NCBI RefSeq assembly: GCF_001640805.2
Contig: NC_066852.1
Span: 5,316,194 to 5,380,193, forward strand
Direction of reading: 5' to 3'
Length of the DNA: 64,000 nucleotides
From: Lates calcarifer
Lineage: Eukaryota > Chordata > Actinopteri > Centropomidae
The notes under the pieces: model-generated
Database searches by the model: none
What the model was told of the DNA's origin: nothing
The model's input: the letters and a program-made list of their open reading frames with translations, nothing else
Program-made: the position numbers and the translations under genes
In this document: one piece after another, positions 1-12,005 of the stretch
Layout of the letters: every line of letters starts with the position of its first letter
How positions within the stretch are numbered: the first letter of the stretch is position 1

Positions 1-1234
1 GAATCAATACATCAGTACTTATTGTAAAGATTAGTTTCGCTCAAATAGTAGTAAATAGTAGTGAATATTCAGCTATAATCTTGAATACAAATTGAAGTGA
101 GAGTACTTATGTAGAGGTCACCAGTATATTTGATAATTTTTCTGTCATTTTTCTACCATTTAGAACCCAAATGTTCTGTTCATAGTATGTTCGAGTTGTT
201 TTTTGACATGTCTGTCACTTTCACAACAGATGAAAGCAGGTCTACTGAAAGCAGCACAGAGTTTAGCAATTTATCATTTCCAGATTATCTCAAATTAAAT
301 CTAGCTGTGCATTCTTGGAGGCAAATATACACTCCTCTCTCAAAAAAGAGGCCAGTTAAAAGGTAACCACACACAAAGTTGTCCATCAGTGGCCAGTCAC
401 AAACTGATGGAACTGTATGTCCCAGCACTGGTGCTGCAGTCTGTCAGTTTACATCCAGCAGCTCCATAAGGCCACTGCTGCTCTGAGAAACTGTATAAGA
501 AATACTGAATGAGCGTCCCTTGATGCTCCCAGTGTGTACTCACCTATCAATTCAACTTCTGGTGAGAAACAGAAAAATTAATATACATTTATTTTGTCAT
601 CCTTTTAACTTAAGTATCCTCCTCAGTCATGGTTTAAAACAGAAGAACATTCAAAGTCCATGAATATGCATTTTTCATTTCAAAAGTTGTCTCTTACTAC
701 ACTAAAAAGTCCAGTCTCTATGTCACCTGTTTCAACTTGGCCAATCAGACAACCACAGCTGGCTTCAAAAGGAGTTGTGATGTCCAGAAATCTTGCTGGT
801 ATATCCACATGTCAGAGATTTAAGATGAGCACAGAGGAACCTTTCCCTCCCTTGAAAACAGTCTTTTATTCCCAAACTTTGCACATACATCATTCTGAAC
901 ACAAGCTCAAACATCCAATTGAAGTAGCAGTAAGCAAAACACAACTGATGGTGATTAACTTCTCAAGGCAACATGTAATTGTAGAGTTTACTTTGTGTGT
1001 GTCTGTCTGTTTGAAGGCCTCTCACAATGTCACAAAATCTTTTCCTTTCTACCTAAAGGCATCATGAAAGCTCTCTCATGACATCTAGTGGCTAATAGAG
1101 GAAATACTGTGTTTATTGACAGCCATGTGTTTCAAATGCACTAGATAATATTGACTAGGCACACATGCTTTGGTCTGTAATTATGAAGAACTTCTAACAC
1201 TGAACTGAACTGTTTTTTTTTTTTTACTCTACAG
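1..1234 (+). other. tmem218: last intron of tmem218 (partial)
   Basis: The final tmem218 exon is preceded by a polypyrimidine tract and an AG ending at 1234, so this stretch is inferred to be its upstream intron. I looked for the rest of the TMEM218 protein (its N-terminal membrane segments) in all frames and did not find it, so the earlier exons lie left of the window. No other feature was recognised here; the longest open frames have no domain-like composition. Confidence 0.7.
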
Positions 1235-1369
1235 ATAGTGGACACTTTGTTCATAGGTCGTTATGTGCTCCTGGCAGTGGTGAGCACAGTCTTTCTGGTG
1301 GCATTCTTCATGCTGCTCCCCTTTCATTTCCTGGAGCCTGTCTATGCCAAGGCCTTAAGAACACACTAG
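1235..1369 (+). CDS. tmem218: Transmembrane protein 218, last coding exon (partial gene)
   Basis: This exon encodes the last 44 residues and the TAG stop of TMEM218, a protein of roughly 115 residues with several membrane spans that localises to the ciliary transition zone. The translation starts IVDTLFIGRYVLLAVVS, continues as a hydrophobic helix (FLVAFFMLLPFHFL) and ends EPVYAKALRTH. As I recall the human protein, it ends with a closely similar segment (IVDDFFIGRYVLLAF and EPIYAKPLHSY) of the same 44-residue length. The acceptor AG is at 1233-1234 behind a long T tract. Upstream exons are outside the window. Identification rests on this one exon, but the match is collinear to the C-terminus. 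Confidence 0.9.
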   Translation: MVDTLFIGRYVLLAVVSTVFLVAFFMLLPFHFLEPVYAKALRTH

Positions 1370-1655
1370 AGCTGCCAGGGTCAGAGTTGGCACCGGGATC
1401 ACATCACTGATGTACACAACTTAAGACAAACAGGGCCTGGCAAGAGGCCCCGCTTCATGTGGAAACAGACTACAGAATGCATCCCAAACAGAAACAGCAG
1501 GAGAGCCAGTGTTTTCTACATGACCAACTGTTTGCTGGTTGTTTACTGTTTATGCAGAACGAACACAAATGAGATATCCAACAGACATAGTGTTTATTTA
1601 TATTTTGTATGATTTAATACATGAGATGAATAAATTGGTTTTTAAAACTGATTTG
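1370..1655 (+). other. tmem218: tmem218 3' UTR with polyadenylation signal
   Basis: A canonical AATAAA lies at 1629-1634, 260 bases after the stop codon, followed by T/GT-rich sequence. The cleavage site is inferred to lie about 15-25 bases downstream. The UTR is short and has no recognised internal element. Confidence 0.7.
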
Positions 1656-3221
1656 TGTATAGTATTGACATAATTTGCAGTCAACCAGCAGTAACACACT
1701 CCATCTACCATTTTACAAAGAAATCAATATATACCCAGCCACAGTGATTTGTCTTTCTTTTACTGCTCTGCGTCCTAATGTGTTGGCTCCTGAAGTACTG
1801 TGAAGAGAGGTATTGGCAAGGTGAAGCAACAAGTTATGGTGTTAGTGATAGTACATGAGATACATTTAACACAGAGTGACCCAGTGCACTAAGTGAATGC
1901 TGTTCATCAAAATTCTAAATGCATCTTACGTCACATTTACACCTGAAGCATTAGTGGCTCTTCAACTGGACAGAGTGGCTGTTAATACCTGGTGTTGTTG
2001 TTGTTAGTCTGTTTTTACTGAAGCTGATTTGGATGATTCCAATGCACGTATAACTTCACCTCAGTGATAACTTAACCACAGACATTTTTTCCTACAGCCA
2101 TATACATATAAAACATGACATAATTTGGTATGGCACAACAAAACAGCTGACATACAGTATTTGTATCAGTAACATTCATTCATGAATTAATGCGCAGTGC
2201 TGGCTATGAAAGTCAAGATGTGCTATTCATTTTAGTTGACAGCTAAGTTTGTACTGTTGCCCAGATTGTTCTGAGATGCTAAAAATGGACCAAAGAACAC
2301 ACATTTTGCAATTTGTGCTGAGTGTCGAGGCACTTCAGTTAAATTCAGTTTTTGGTTTTTTTTTTTTGGTTAATCTACCCTCCTTATCTGTGTCTTCTAT
2401 CCTCTAGCCTTATACAATATGGCTGTCATTCATGTTAGAGAAATGTTGAATGGGTTTGCTATACACACATTCATTTGTTATCAGAAAGTCAATATCACAT
2501 GGACAAATACAAGTAGACCCCTCTAAACAAAAAGACAAACTGCTATTGGAACTCAGAGTAGGGTCTGCCTCCAACTACCTCCAATTCTCATTTATTTGAA
2601 ACTATCTGAATGGATGAAGAGCATTCTCGGTGTACAAGAGGAATATTATGTTTTACTGTATTTTGTCTTGACCTGTTCATTTAAATGTAAGGACTTGACT
2701 TTGTTTATATAACCAAAGCATTATACAAATTTTAGCATTTTGATTGGTCCTTTCATCCTGATGAATATTAGCAGATTTCTGATAATGACTAATTCTTATT
2801 ATTTCTTCATAACATAAAAGTATGTAAGTCTTTTTTAGCGTCACTGCTCTCTGCCTGTTAACAATCTGTGTGTGCTACCATGAATATTCGTTTGGTTCAT
2901 TACATTCCCTCGGTGTGCTGAGCTCTTCCCACTCGTTTTGTTGACCTCTGTTTGGATATTTAAGGCAGCTGACTCCTGTTGACAATCTAGTTTGTACTAT
3001 ATAGACTAGCCTTTAGTCTTTCACAGTACCCACATTTGTTTGTTTGTTTTTCTTGTGAAAAAAGGTGACAGCGGTGTGCCACTAAGTACTTGACAACACT
3101 GCCAGAGGAAACCACATTGTTTTAGTGACTTATGTTAAATGTTGGTGTTTGCTTAAGAGGCCTTATTGGGTTCTTCTGTGAAGTTTTGCTCAGTGCTGGT
3201 AGTTGTTGGGAAATACCCAAC

Positions 3222-3300
3222 ACCAGCTAACCTACTGTAGCTTAGCATAAATACTGGCAACAAGGAAAAGCAAGAGCTCTACCCAAACATTACAAAAAAG
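3222..3300 (+). repeat. interspersed repeat fragment (TTAGCATAAA family)
   Basis: Contains TAGCATAAATACTGGCAAC followed by AAGGAAAAGCAAGAGCTC. This resembles a widespread fish repeat with the theme 'GCTTAGCATAAAGACTGGAAAC...CAGCTAGCCTGGCTCTGTCC'. The first 23 bases recur at 6723. The family name is unknown to me. Confidence 0.55.
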
Positions 3301-5290
3301 AAAAAGAAGCAAACATGTAACTATCATTAAGGCACAATGTTTGTCTCATTGTGTTTGTCATTTCAGTCATAGAGGAGAGGAGGAGATGTTGATATGTGAC
3401 CAACAGTTGTAGACTGCTCACTGAAAATGCATTTACAAGCTACATGCATCATTGTGCATTTGCTATTGTGCATTGCTATTCTACATTTTGGTTCCACATT
3501 TTGCCAAGCATTGAATCATACCCTGCACTGTGTTGTCATTATTTTAACAAACACAGTGCTGCATTCACATGGTTCTGATGCTGATTCCATGGGGTATAAC
3601 TAAGCAGATGATTCCATAGAGAGTAATGAGCTTTTGCAGTCTAGAGGCCCAATTATAAACACTTGCCCCCCTCCTACCTCCATTTTAAAAGTGTGAAGCC
3701 CGAGGAGACATGGAGTGGAATTCCAACCAGGATGATGAAAGAGAATCTAATGAATCAAAACCAATCCTATTAGTTCCGGCCCACATCTCCATACTGTGGC
3801 CCTTTTCTGCACAACAATCCACCGTATGATTTCACACAAGCTGGGGAACTGGGGGATTTCAACAGGGTGGGATAGGGGATCTAAACCTTTCAACCTGGAG
3901 GGACTTGTTGCCTGTAATTGACCGCATGATTACCGCAAAACATGATCTTAGTCCCTGCAGAAAGTGGAACTCAGAAACAAGTGGCTTTAAGGGCACTGAA
4001 ACTGAAAGAGACAGTTCACCTGGCAAAATTATTCCTTTAAATTTAAACAGAAACCTTTTAGTTCTTTTGCTCTGACTTGACAAGAAGAAATGGCCTCTTT
4101 GAGAACATTCTGCTGCAGTTTATATTTCAGGTTCACAGTGCAAATGTTTACACCATCTCCTCACTGTCTTGGAGTCTGCAGACTCAAGGTCTTTGCAGTC
4201 CCTGAAGTCTGGGTCTAGAAGATCTGACAGTATTCCTTGGCTTACCCTCTCGTTCTCACACACTCTCTCTCACACTACCTCACCTTTGTCACCCCCCCCC
4301 CCATCTTTCTCTCTCCCTCCATCCTTTCCTCATTTTATTTTTTGCTACTAAACTCTGTCTCTGGGGAGTGGGAAAATGAGCAGAACAAAGAATGTGGGGG
4401 TTTGAGGATCATTTGGAACTGGGAGCTGGAGTCTTTGTAGCACAGCCAGCTGGACATATAAAGGGATGGGGGCGGGTGTGATAGAGAAAGAGAGAGCAAT
4501 GCAAGGGCAAAGAGGTGTGAGCAGAAAGCTCAGGGTCCTCGGTTTTGAAACCGCGGAGGGGACGGGGTGTGCTCCTCTCTGGTAGATCCTGTATTCAGAT
4601 GCACTCAAGCAGAACTTCTGGCTTTCCATTCACATCCTCAGCCATCTCGCCCTCTGTTTGTGATATGGATACCGTCACCGCCCTGCCCAGCTCCCACAAC
4701 GCTGAAAATCCATTAAAGATTTTGGGCAAAGTTGGTGCACTTATCCCAAAAGAATGTGATTCAGTTCATGTTAAATCAAGCATATGGCAATGTTTGCTAT
4801 CCTTTCAACATGTTTGGTAAATAAAACTTGATGAGCGCTCTGCGGGGTAAAACTGAAATGAACAAGGTAATTTAAAATCCTTACACCGGCTTGAAGGGTT
4901 TATTAGCCAACAAGTGGATGTGTGGTTCACTGGTCGGGTATTTCACTGAGCTATGAAAGAGATAGTGATAGAACATGGAAATGAACTGGGGCCTTGTCAT
5001 CCTTAGCGACCAACTATGCAGTCTTGGGGCCAAGAAGAGTTTTTTTTTTTTTCTCAGCGCTGCCCGGCTGTGGTCTATTATGCACTTTTGTATATAGCCA
5101 GGGAATGCTATCATGGCAACACACACTAGGGGGGCAAAATCCTCAAACTGAAATCCTGGTGTTGGCTTGGCCTTTTACCTCTCTCTCAGAGAGGAATTAC
5201 CTTAAAGCTCTGCTTCTCAGGGGGACGATGAAGGCCCAGATTAGAGGTCAGGTTGCTCACCAATAAGCCCTCTGCTGCTTGGACATGACA

Positions 5291-5323
5291 CCCCATCGTG
5301 GGCCGAAGCTCGGCCCTATGGGG
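5291..5323. repeat. compact GC-rich hairpin
   Basis: Two nested inverted repeats: CCCCAT (5291-5296) pairs with ATGGGG (5318-5323), and GGGCCGA (5300-5306) pairs with TCGGCCC (5310-5316) around a 3-base loop. The asymmetric internal bulge is CGT versus T. Function unknown. Confidence 0.6.
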
Positions 5324-5916
5324 GTTCCATTTTGACAGAGTTTAAGACATGATTGAATATTGAGCTGGCTTAGAAAGGCAATGGCTACACTGATCAAAGA
5401 CCATGGTCACAATAGTTGAACATGGGTGGCCACAGTGGTCCTCAGACCACGCTCAGTTGTTGTGTAGGCTGCACTGGCCTGTGCATTAATGCTCATTTGG
5501 ACTGACACACCTATAAGTACAGTTTGGCACAGGAGCAGCAGCAGCAACAATAGTCAGGTGATTTCAGATAACCAATGACTTAATGCATTTAAACTTTTGA
5601 TGGAAATAGTGTTAGTTAGGATTTATGCCAGATAGCTAGACCAGTTTCAGTGTTTATGTGGTCACCTGACTACTATTTTAAGACAGACTTGAAAATTGTG
5701 TTCATACTCTTTAATGCTGGTGCTGATAATGATGATGAAGTACTGGTATATTTCTGTAGTCATACTCAGTGGTATTAGATCATTTCATAACGTGCTTCCA
5801 ATCCAAGTGATGTGGAACAAAATCCACAATCCTTGTTGAAATATACTGTATGTTCCACAGTTTATTTGACATTAATATGAGGCTTCAGCAGCCTGAGTCA
5901 GACAAAACAAGTGGGT

Positions 5917-6014
5917 ATCTTCCAAAGTTGCTGTTTTTTTTAGTGCAAAACTCCCTTTGTCCTTGATGAGCTGCAGTGGAGGAAAGTAAGAGGAAGACGG
6001 CAACTTTGGAAGAT
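5917..6014. repeat. 15-bp perfect inverted repeat, 68-bp spacer
   Basis: ATCTTCCAAAGTTGC at 5917-5931 is exactly reverse-complementary to GCAACTTTGGAAGAT at 6000-6014. No open reading frame or known element accounts for it. It could be the termini of a tiny non-autonomous element or a folded RNA. Confidence 0.6.
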
Positions 6015-6720
6015 CATGACTTGATTTTTAAGTAAAACAGAAGATGAGGTAGATCAAAGTAGGCTGTGCATTCAGAATTCAGGCTATGGACATTTACTTT
6101 TGTAGAAAACAAGGACTGTGAATTTTGTCCTCTTTCACTTACAATGTGATTGTTTTAAGAAAAGTGAACATATCGGCTTGTCAATATTGTATTCAGGTAG
6201 ACTATTGTTGCGTCCATGCTTTGAAGGCTTAGTCCTGGATACTGGCTGAGATTATGAGTAAAACACTTTTTAGCAAGTCATAAAAACAGTTTTGTATGAC
6301 ATTGTTGTTCCTATGAAGTTTCATTCCAATATCTTATTTAAATGCTATATCCATCCATCTATCTATCAACAGCATGATGTATTACTGTGTAGAGCTATTG
6401 CTTCAAGACATTTGTTCACTTCAGTTTGGAAATTTATTGTTAATTCTTACAGGGTATATACTACAGGGTAATAGGACATAACTTCAGGTTGTATGATACA
6501 CATAACACCTTTCTCATAGGAGACATTAGGACTCACTAAACACAGGGATGATTAATAACATTTATAATGCTAGCATTCAGTTTTAGGGTCCTGTAATGGC
6601 AGTAAGTTCTGCAGTAAAATAAAGTAATACCAGGAATAAACAAGTGATTACAAACAGTAATGATCGTTCTGTTCCATGTAGATGTATTATTAGGCCATGC
6701 AAATGAGGAAGCATAGGCAA

Positions 6721-6746
6721 CATAGCATAAATACTGGCAACAAGGC
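6721..6746 (+). repeat. second copy of TAGCATAAATACTGGCAAC repeat
   Basis: The bases TAGCATAAATACTGGCAAC plus AAGG match the copy at 3243 exactly, after which the sequences diverge. It appears to be a short relic of the same interspersed family. Confidence 0.5.
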
Positions 6747-7986
6747 TGACTTTTGGAAAATCAAAGGTGTAAATAATACAATGAATGACGTCTGAATTCA
6801 GCTAAATTGAAATTTCTCACAATTACTAATTATTGTAATTGTGTGTTTTCACTAACGGGAGTAGTATCACATGGCTGTAATTTCTGTGACTCATGGTGCA
6901 TTGCATCATAGGTTCCACTGTAAGAACTGAAATAAAACAGTAAAAACAGTGGACTGCAGCATGTAGTAAACAGAAAGTACATACACAGCTATTGTGTGTG
7001 CTGGCCTGGTGAAATGGCTTACTAATACACCTACATAGAGCAGAGCCATCATTACTGGTTTTAGTTACACCTGCTATTATAAGTCAAGTTGCCTGCTGTG
7101 TGAAAGGTCTACTGCAGACAATAAAAAAGCTGCTCTTCACAGCATCAGCACCACTGGAGGCATTTCCTTACTTTAGTGAAAAGAAATAAGTATTGCTACC
7201 TCTCTCTGCATACAATTTCAACTACAGCTGTAGCTTGTATTAACAGCTTATTGAACATTTGTTTCAAACTGTTCTAGAGCAAAAAGTTTAACGTTTGTAA
7301 TTTCATTTGATCTAGACTATATATCATTCGGCTGGGTCTGTTTTGCACGCCAGCGTGCCTCAACAAAACACCACGGTAGTACTCAGTGGTGGAGAATGTA
7401 AAGACATAATGTATGTAATGTAATGTAGGATACATGCAACAAGATAAACTACATTGTTGCAGTCTTAGAGGCTCTGATGTTGAACTATTGAATCTCAGAG
7501 ATACATACTATATAATATAATATGCTCTTGTGCTTGTGCATGAACTGTGGAAAAAAATGGTGTAAAAATAGAAGATACTGTTAAATAGAAGTGAGAAGAA
7601 TGTGAAAACAATGAATAAAGAAGCACAACCAAAAGACCCCAGCTTTGTCACAAACTGAGGATATACAGGACCTGGTGCAAAAGAAAAAAAAAAATGGCCA
7701 AACCCTCACACTATCTACAGTACTTTGTGTGGAAGTCAATTTGTTTTTGTTTACAGGCAGCCTAAACACACACCAAATCAGGAGTGTAATCTGCGTACAC
7801 TCTGGGAGTCCACTCAAACCAGACAAACCAACTGTGTTCAAAATTAAAGTGGAGCATTCTGACAAGGTTGACTTGGTACTTTTGTTTTGATTCTCATGGG
7901 CGAGCCAAGATGATGTATGAGACTCATACTGTGCAGACAAGCAGCTACAAATTTGCTTGGCTAGTTGACTGGTGGGAGGTTGGGTA

Positions 7987-8016
7987 GTGGTGGTGGTGGT
8001 GGTGGTGGTGGGGGGG
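7987..8016 (+). repeat. (GGT)n microsatellite
   Basis: Imperfect GTGGTGGTGG tract ending in a run of seven G. On the minus strand it encodes polythreonine, which accounts for a spurious long open frame there. Confidence 0.85.
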
Positions 8017-11000
8017 TGCGCTTGAGTTGTCACATTAAAGGAATGAAGTGAAAGAAAGAGGAGCTTTTGTATCCATTTTGTCTTTTTTGAAGCTGTTGTT
8101 TGTCAAAAGACAAACAGAATTCCTTTGGTCTGATAATTTGCATCTGAGCATGCGAATAACACAAAATGAAAACTGAAATTTGTATTTGTGCAGCAGAAAT
8201 AAATGCTCTTCCTACATTTAACAAATGTGCTTTTGGTTTACACATTACTTGACATGATATAAATTAGCTCCTTTTAGATGAAATACTTTATTAATTAAAA
8301 TAAAGCTACAAATACAAATACATTCCTTCAGAATGATCAAGATACGTACTTTTCCTTTTACGTGAGGACGTCTCAGAAACTTTTCTGCTGCATTTGATCA
8401 GTCACATGGTAGACGTTTGATTAATGAAACTGATTTGACTTGGGGAAACAGGCCTCTCTGTGTTGCCTCCCCCTTATTTCAATCTCCTTTCGCCTCCCCC
8501 CCTCCCCTGTCCCATGCAGAATGAATGCCACAGATGTTGTTGGACAAGACAGTACCCCTTGGTCCCCTTCCCCTCACTACTCGCTCAGCATGAGGTCTGA
8601 AACTTGTTTTTTGATCATTGTTTCCCCCCAACTTCTCCCTCCTTGGCAGAAAAAAAGGACCCAAAGAGGAGGGAGATTGGGAGACCGAGAGCAGCCAAAT
8701 TAAAGAGGGAGGGAAGAGGAGCTCACAGCCATGTTTGAGGAATTTGAAGAAAACATACTATTTAACGATGTCCAAATTAAAATTGATGCATAGGACAGGT
8801 CACATGTTGAATGTTTGCGGAGCGCCACAGTAAGGAATTTGCTGAGGGTATGGATGGTACAGTGGAGCTGTGGTAGGTTCTGGTCTTGCATCCGGGTGGT
8901 GTTGACTTGTGGACTGAAGATGCGAGTCAGTGCGTGGCTTCTCTGTGTGTCCTCGCTCTACACCTGGGCAGAGTTTTCACAAAGTTGCACGTGCCAAGAC
9001 ATCTGTGCAACAGAGCCAGGATTGGACAAGAGGTCAAAGACTCGGGTCAAGGAGCACGTTCGTCACAGTGTTGGACACCAGCGCGCGTTTCACAGGAGCA
9101 GGCCACACCGCAGGAAAGGTGAGCGTTTAACCCACACAACTTTTCAGACCGAGGCACAGATCACTGTGTGTTGTCATGCAAGGCCTGTGCATTTAGATGT
9201 AAAGGTAAATACCCATGCAATAATAGGTAGACCTACATCTCACTAGCTAAGATCAGCTGCTAAACAGAGGCTGAGTAGGAAATCATTTTAAAAGAAAAAT
9301 ACATCTGAATATGAAACAGGATTTTAACCTCTCTCTTTTGTTAGCACTGACTTTACTTCTGTATTGTTTGGTGCCTCACAGACCTCACTGCTGACATCTG
9401 TAAAAATCATAATAGTAGTTGAAAATTAACTTAAATAACTATAACTAATTAACTTTTTCCCTCTGAAATATTTCTAATATTTTTCTGTAATTTTATTGAA
9501 ATCAAAGATGTTAAAAAATCTTAAAAAGTCTTCCCTTGTGCACATTGGATGAAATAAACAAAATATAGTTATGCCATAAAGTATTGTTATTACACCAAAT
9601 GGGGAAATATTGCTCTTGTCTTATACATTAGATGGACTGTGTATAAAACAAATACATATTTGTTCTGTTCACCAGAAACTTATTCACAGACAAAGAAATG
9701 TACAGTATGTTATTTTGAAGTCTCAGAGAGGTTAAACTCCAAGCTGAACAAACTTATAACATAGAAATCTGATATGGCATTTATGGGTAGTTCACAGAAC
9801 TAGAACTCACTGTACAAATAACAATAACTGATACTGCATATAAGTGCAATTATTGTATATAACTACAGCTGGGAGAATAGTGTAACTGTGATGAAATGTA
9901 ATGACAGCATGTCTGATAAAAAGAAAAAAAAAATGTTTGCAGTCATTCTCAGTGTACAAATATTTCAGTCACTAATGATTGTTGATTCTTATACCAAACA
10001 CACTTGAATTACACTCAGAACTTACTCTGAAGTCACTTTTTATCACATTCCTCACTCTAGCTGACACATTCTTTCTTTTTCTTACTCTATTCCGCCCCCT
10101 TCGCCCGTTCCAACACTTTTCCTGACCTTTGGTCCACAGCCTGAAAGAGGTTCCTTCCTTCACCACATCTCAGCCCAGCACCATTCCCATGAGTTGTGTT
10201 TAGCCGGGACTCATCCTTCAACCTCTCTAAACCTTTTGTTGTGGACTGAAAGCTGGACGATGCCGGGGCCATCAAGCCCAAGTTGTTGGATCAATATAAA
10301 CATCCATCACTTAGCCCCAGCTCTTTCTGAGCCTCACAATGAACAGTTCACTAAACAATGCTTTATTTATGTGAGCCATTGGGAGGAATGAACTAGTGGT
10401 AGTTCACTTATTTCAGGGCTGCTGTTCCTTTGCTGTGATGGAATCTGGAAGTAACTCAGCACTGGGAGCATTTTTTATTCTTCCCAAAGTTACCTTTGAG
10501 CTAAACTTCATTATTCCTTTTATACTTTATACCATAGTAAACAGAGTGGAACTTATTCCCAAGGCTGTGTGTCACCCATTTAATTGTTTTTGCAGTTAGA
10601 AAACGAGTCATCAACATTTACATTTTATACTAAGAGAAAATTATACTAAAAGTGAAGCTGTCAGATGTCAGTGGAACATTTTCACCAAAGTTTTCCAGAG
10701 AAGTTTATTTTGTGTTGTACCACCAAAATTTACAATCTACTTGATTTTTTAGCTGAATTTCCTATCATCATTGACTTTTCCAGCATGAGCACACATATTT
10801 AACCTGCTTTGAAAGAGTATGTTGTATGGTATTGGGAAACAAAAGCCAGTATCTACAAAGTTCAAGTAAATTTCTTTTCATTGTTCATTGATTTCAGATG
10901 ATTGTGATGAACCAATTCAAGAAACATGTCCTATGTATCTTTCAGCTTATGTAAAATATACTAAACCATTAGACAGACACCTAACCCCGATAGAAGCTTA

Positions 11001-11689
11001 CAAACTGAAACACTGAACTGAACTGCATGAGTGAGAGATATATAATTTCCTTCTATTGTTTTGAAACAAGGGAGACTCAGAACTTCCTGCCTCATGGCAG
11101 CATTGACAGAGCTGCTGCCACAAATTGTCAAAAACAAAAATCAAAAACAGCCATAATGGGACAGTGTGTTAAATATAAAAATAATATAAAAACAATACAA
11201 TCACCTCAACTATTTGTATTTAATTTTAGTACACTAAAACACAATATTTTGATTCATGACTAGACTCTGTGGAAGTTTGTTTTGTTTGACAATATCCTAC
11301 ATCTGTTAAACACCAGAGAAGTTTACTGTGTTATCAGAAAACAATTAAACAATAATATCAAGAAGATGCGGAAGAGGACAGATCGAAATGCAGACTGATC
11401 CATGATTAGGCTAATCAATGAAAGACATCACCTTTTGCCACTGCGTCTGTCAAGCCTCTGACAGAACGCGAAAAGAATTCCAGACGTTTGCACTACCGCC
11501 TTCAAATTAAAATTGTGAGACTGTCTAGCAAATACAAGAATAAAACAATGCGGAAAAAACTGCTAGGAGTGCGGCGAGACAAAACCTTTTACTGTGCCAA
11601 AATCAAATGACTGGGTTTATATCGTAATGACTATGTGCAGGGTGCATTTAAATGGAATGTACGTTTGTCAAGATGATTCTTATTTTGAA

Positions 11690-11950
11690 AAGCCATCCGA
11701 CACGAGGCTAAATGTCACTACGCTGCCTTGACGTCGGTGTGTCTGTAGGAGCGCGAATGAAGTTGGCACCGAACCTACATTATGGGGCGGATTTTTTTCA
11801 AGCAAAGTTGCCATTAAATTAAAAAACAACAGGTTAGAACAGTTTGGTAGGTGAAAGCTGGACATTCGGTTAAATTACGCATATTAGTTTTAGCTAACGT
11901 TAGCCTAATAGAAGTTATTTGTCAGCTAGCTGTTAACTTCGCTGTGAAGG
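11690..11950 (+). promoter_or_regulatory. robo4: putative robo4 proximal promoter / 5' UTR
   Basis: This lies immediately upstream of the signal-peptide exon. A GC box (GGGGCGG) is at 11784-11790 and a CRE-like TGACGTCG at 11729-11736. No convincing TATA box was seen. An in-frame TGA at 11945-11947 just before the ATG limits the coding start. The transcription start is not determinable from sequence, and a further upstream non-coding exon is possible. Confidence 0.35.
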
Positions 11951-12005
11951 ATGGACAGAAGCGTTTTCATGAGAATATTATTTACGGTTTTTGGAGTTCT
12001 GTCAG
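11951..12005 (+). CDS. robo4: robo4 exon 1: start codon and signal peptide
   Basis: Encodes MDRSVFMRILFTVFGVLS and the first base of the next codon. A hydrophobic core after an Arg gives a typical signal peptide, with cleavage probably in the next exon after SRVHA. Donor GTAAGC; ends in phase 1. Confidence 0.9.

Larger units (their letters stand above)
1656..11689. other. intergenic region tmem218 - robo4
   Basis: About 10 kb without a recognisable protein-coding exon on either strand. Open frames up to 150 codons occur but have low-complexity or non-domain translations. The region holds two copies of a fish interspersed repeat, two inverted repeats, a GGT microsatellite (about 7987-8015) and a somewhat more GC-rich block at about 8400-9200 ending in a strong splice-donor-like AAAG/GTGAGC at 9119. 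The block at about 4100-5340 is also less AT-rich than its surroundings. Upstream 5' UTR exons or endothelial enhancers of robo4 could lie here, but nothing proves it. Confidence 0.5.

Noticed and set aside
660..1067. 135-codon open frame on the plus strand left of tmem218 exon
   Set aside because: Translation resembles no protein I know and lies in an intron of tmem218. It is consistent with chance.
5917..6014. Possible box C/D snoRNA (TTGATGAG in the spacer)
   Set aside because: No D box at a suitable place, and the inverted repeat is far from the C-box-like sequence.
7581..8033. 150-codon open frame on the minus strand
   Set aside because: Its N-terminus is polythreonine from the GGT microsatellite, the rest has no domain pattern, and no splice or family support exists.
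8815..9246. 143-codon open frame upstream of robo4
   Set aside because: Cys/Arg-rich composition without a recognisable domain. The region is more likely non-coding regulatory or 5' UTR sequence.
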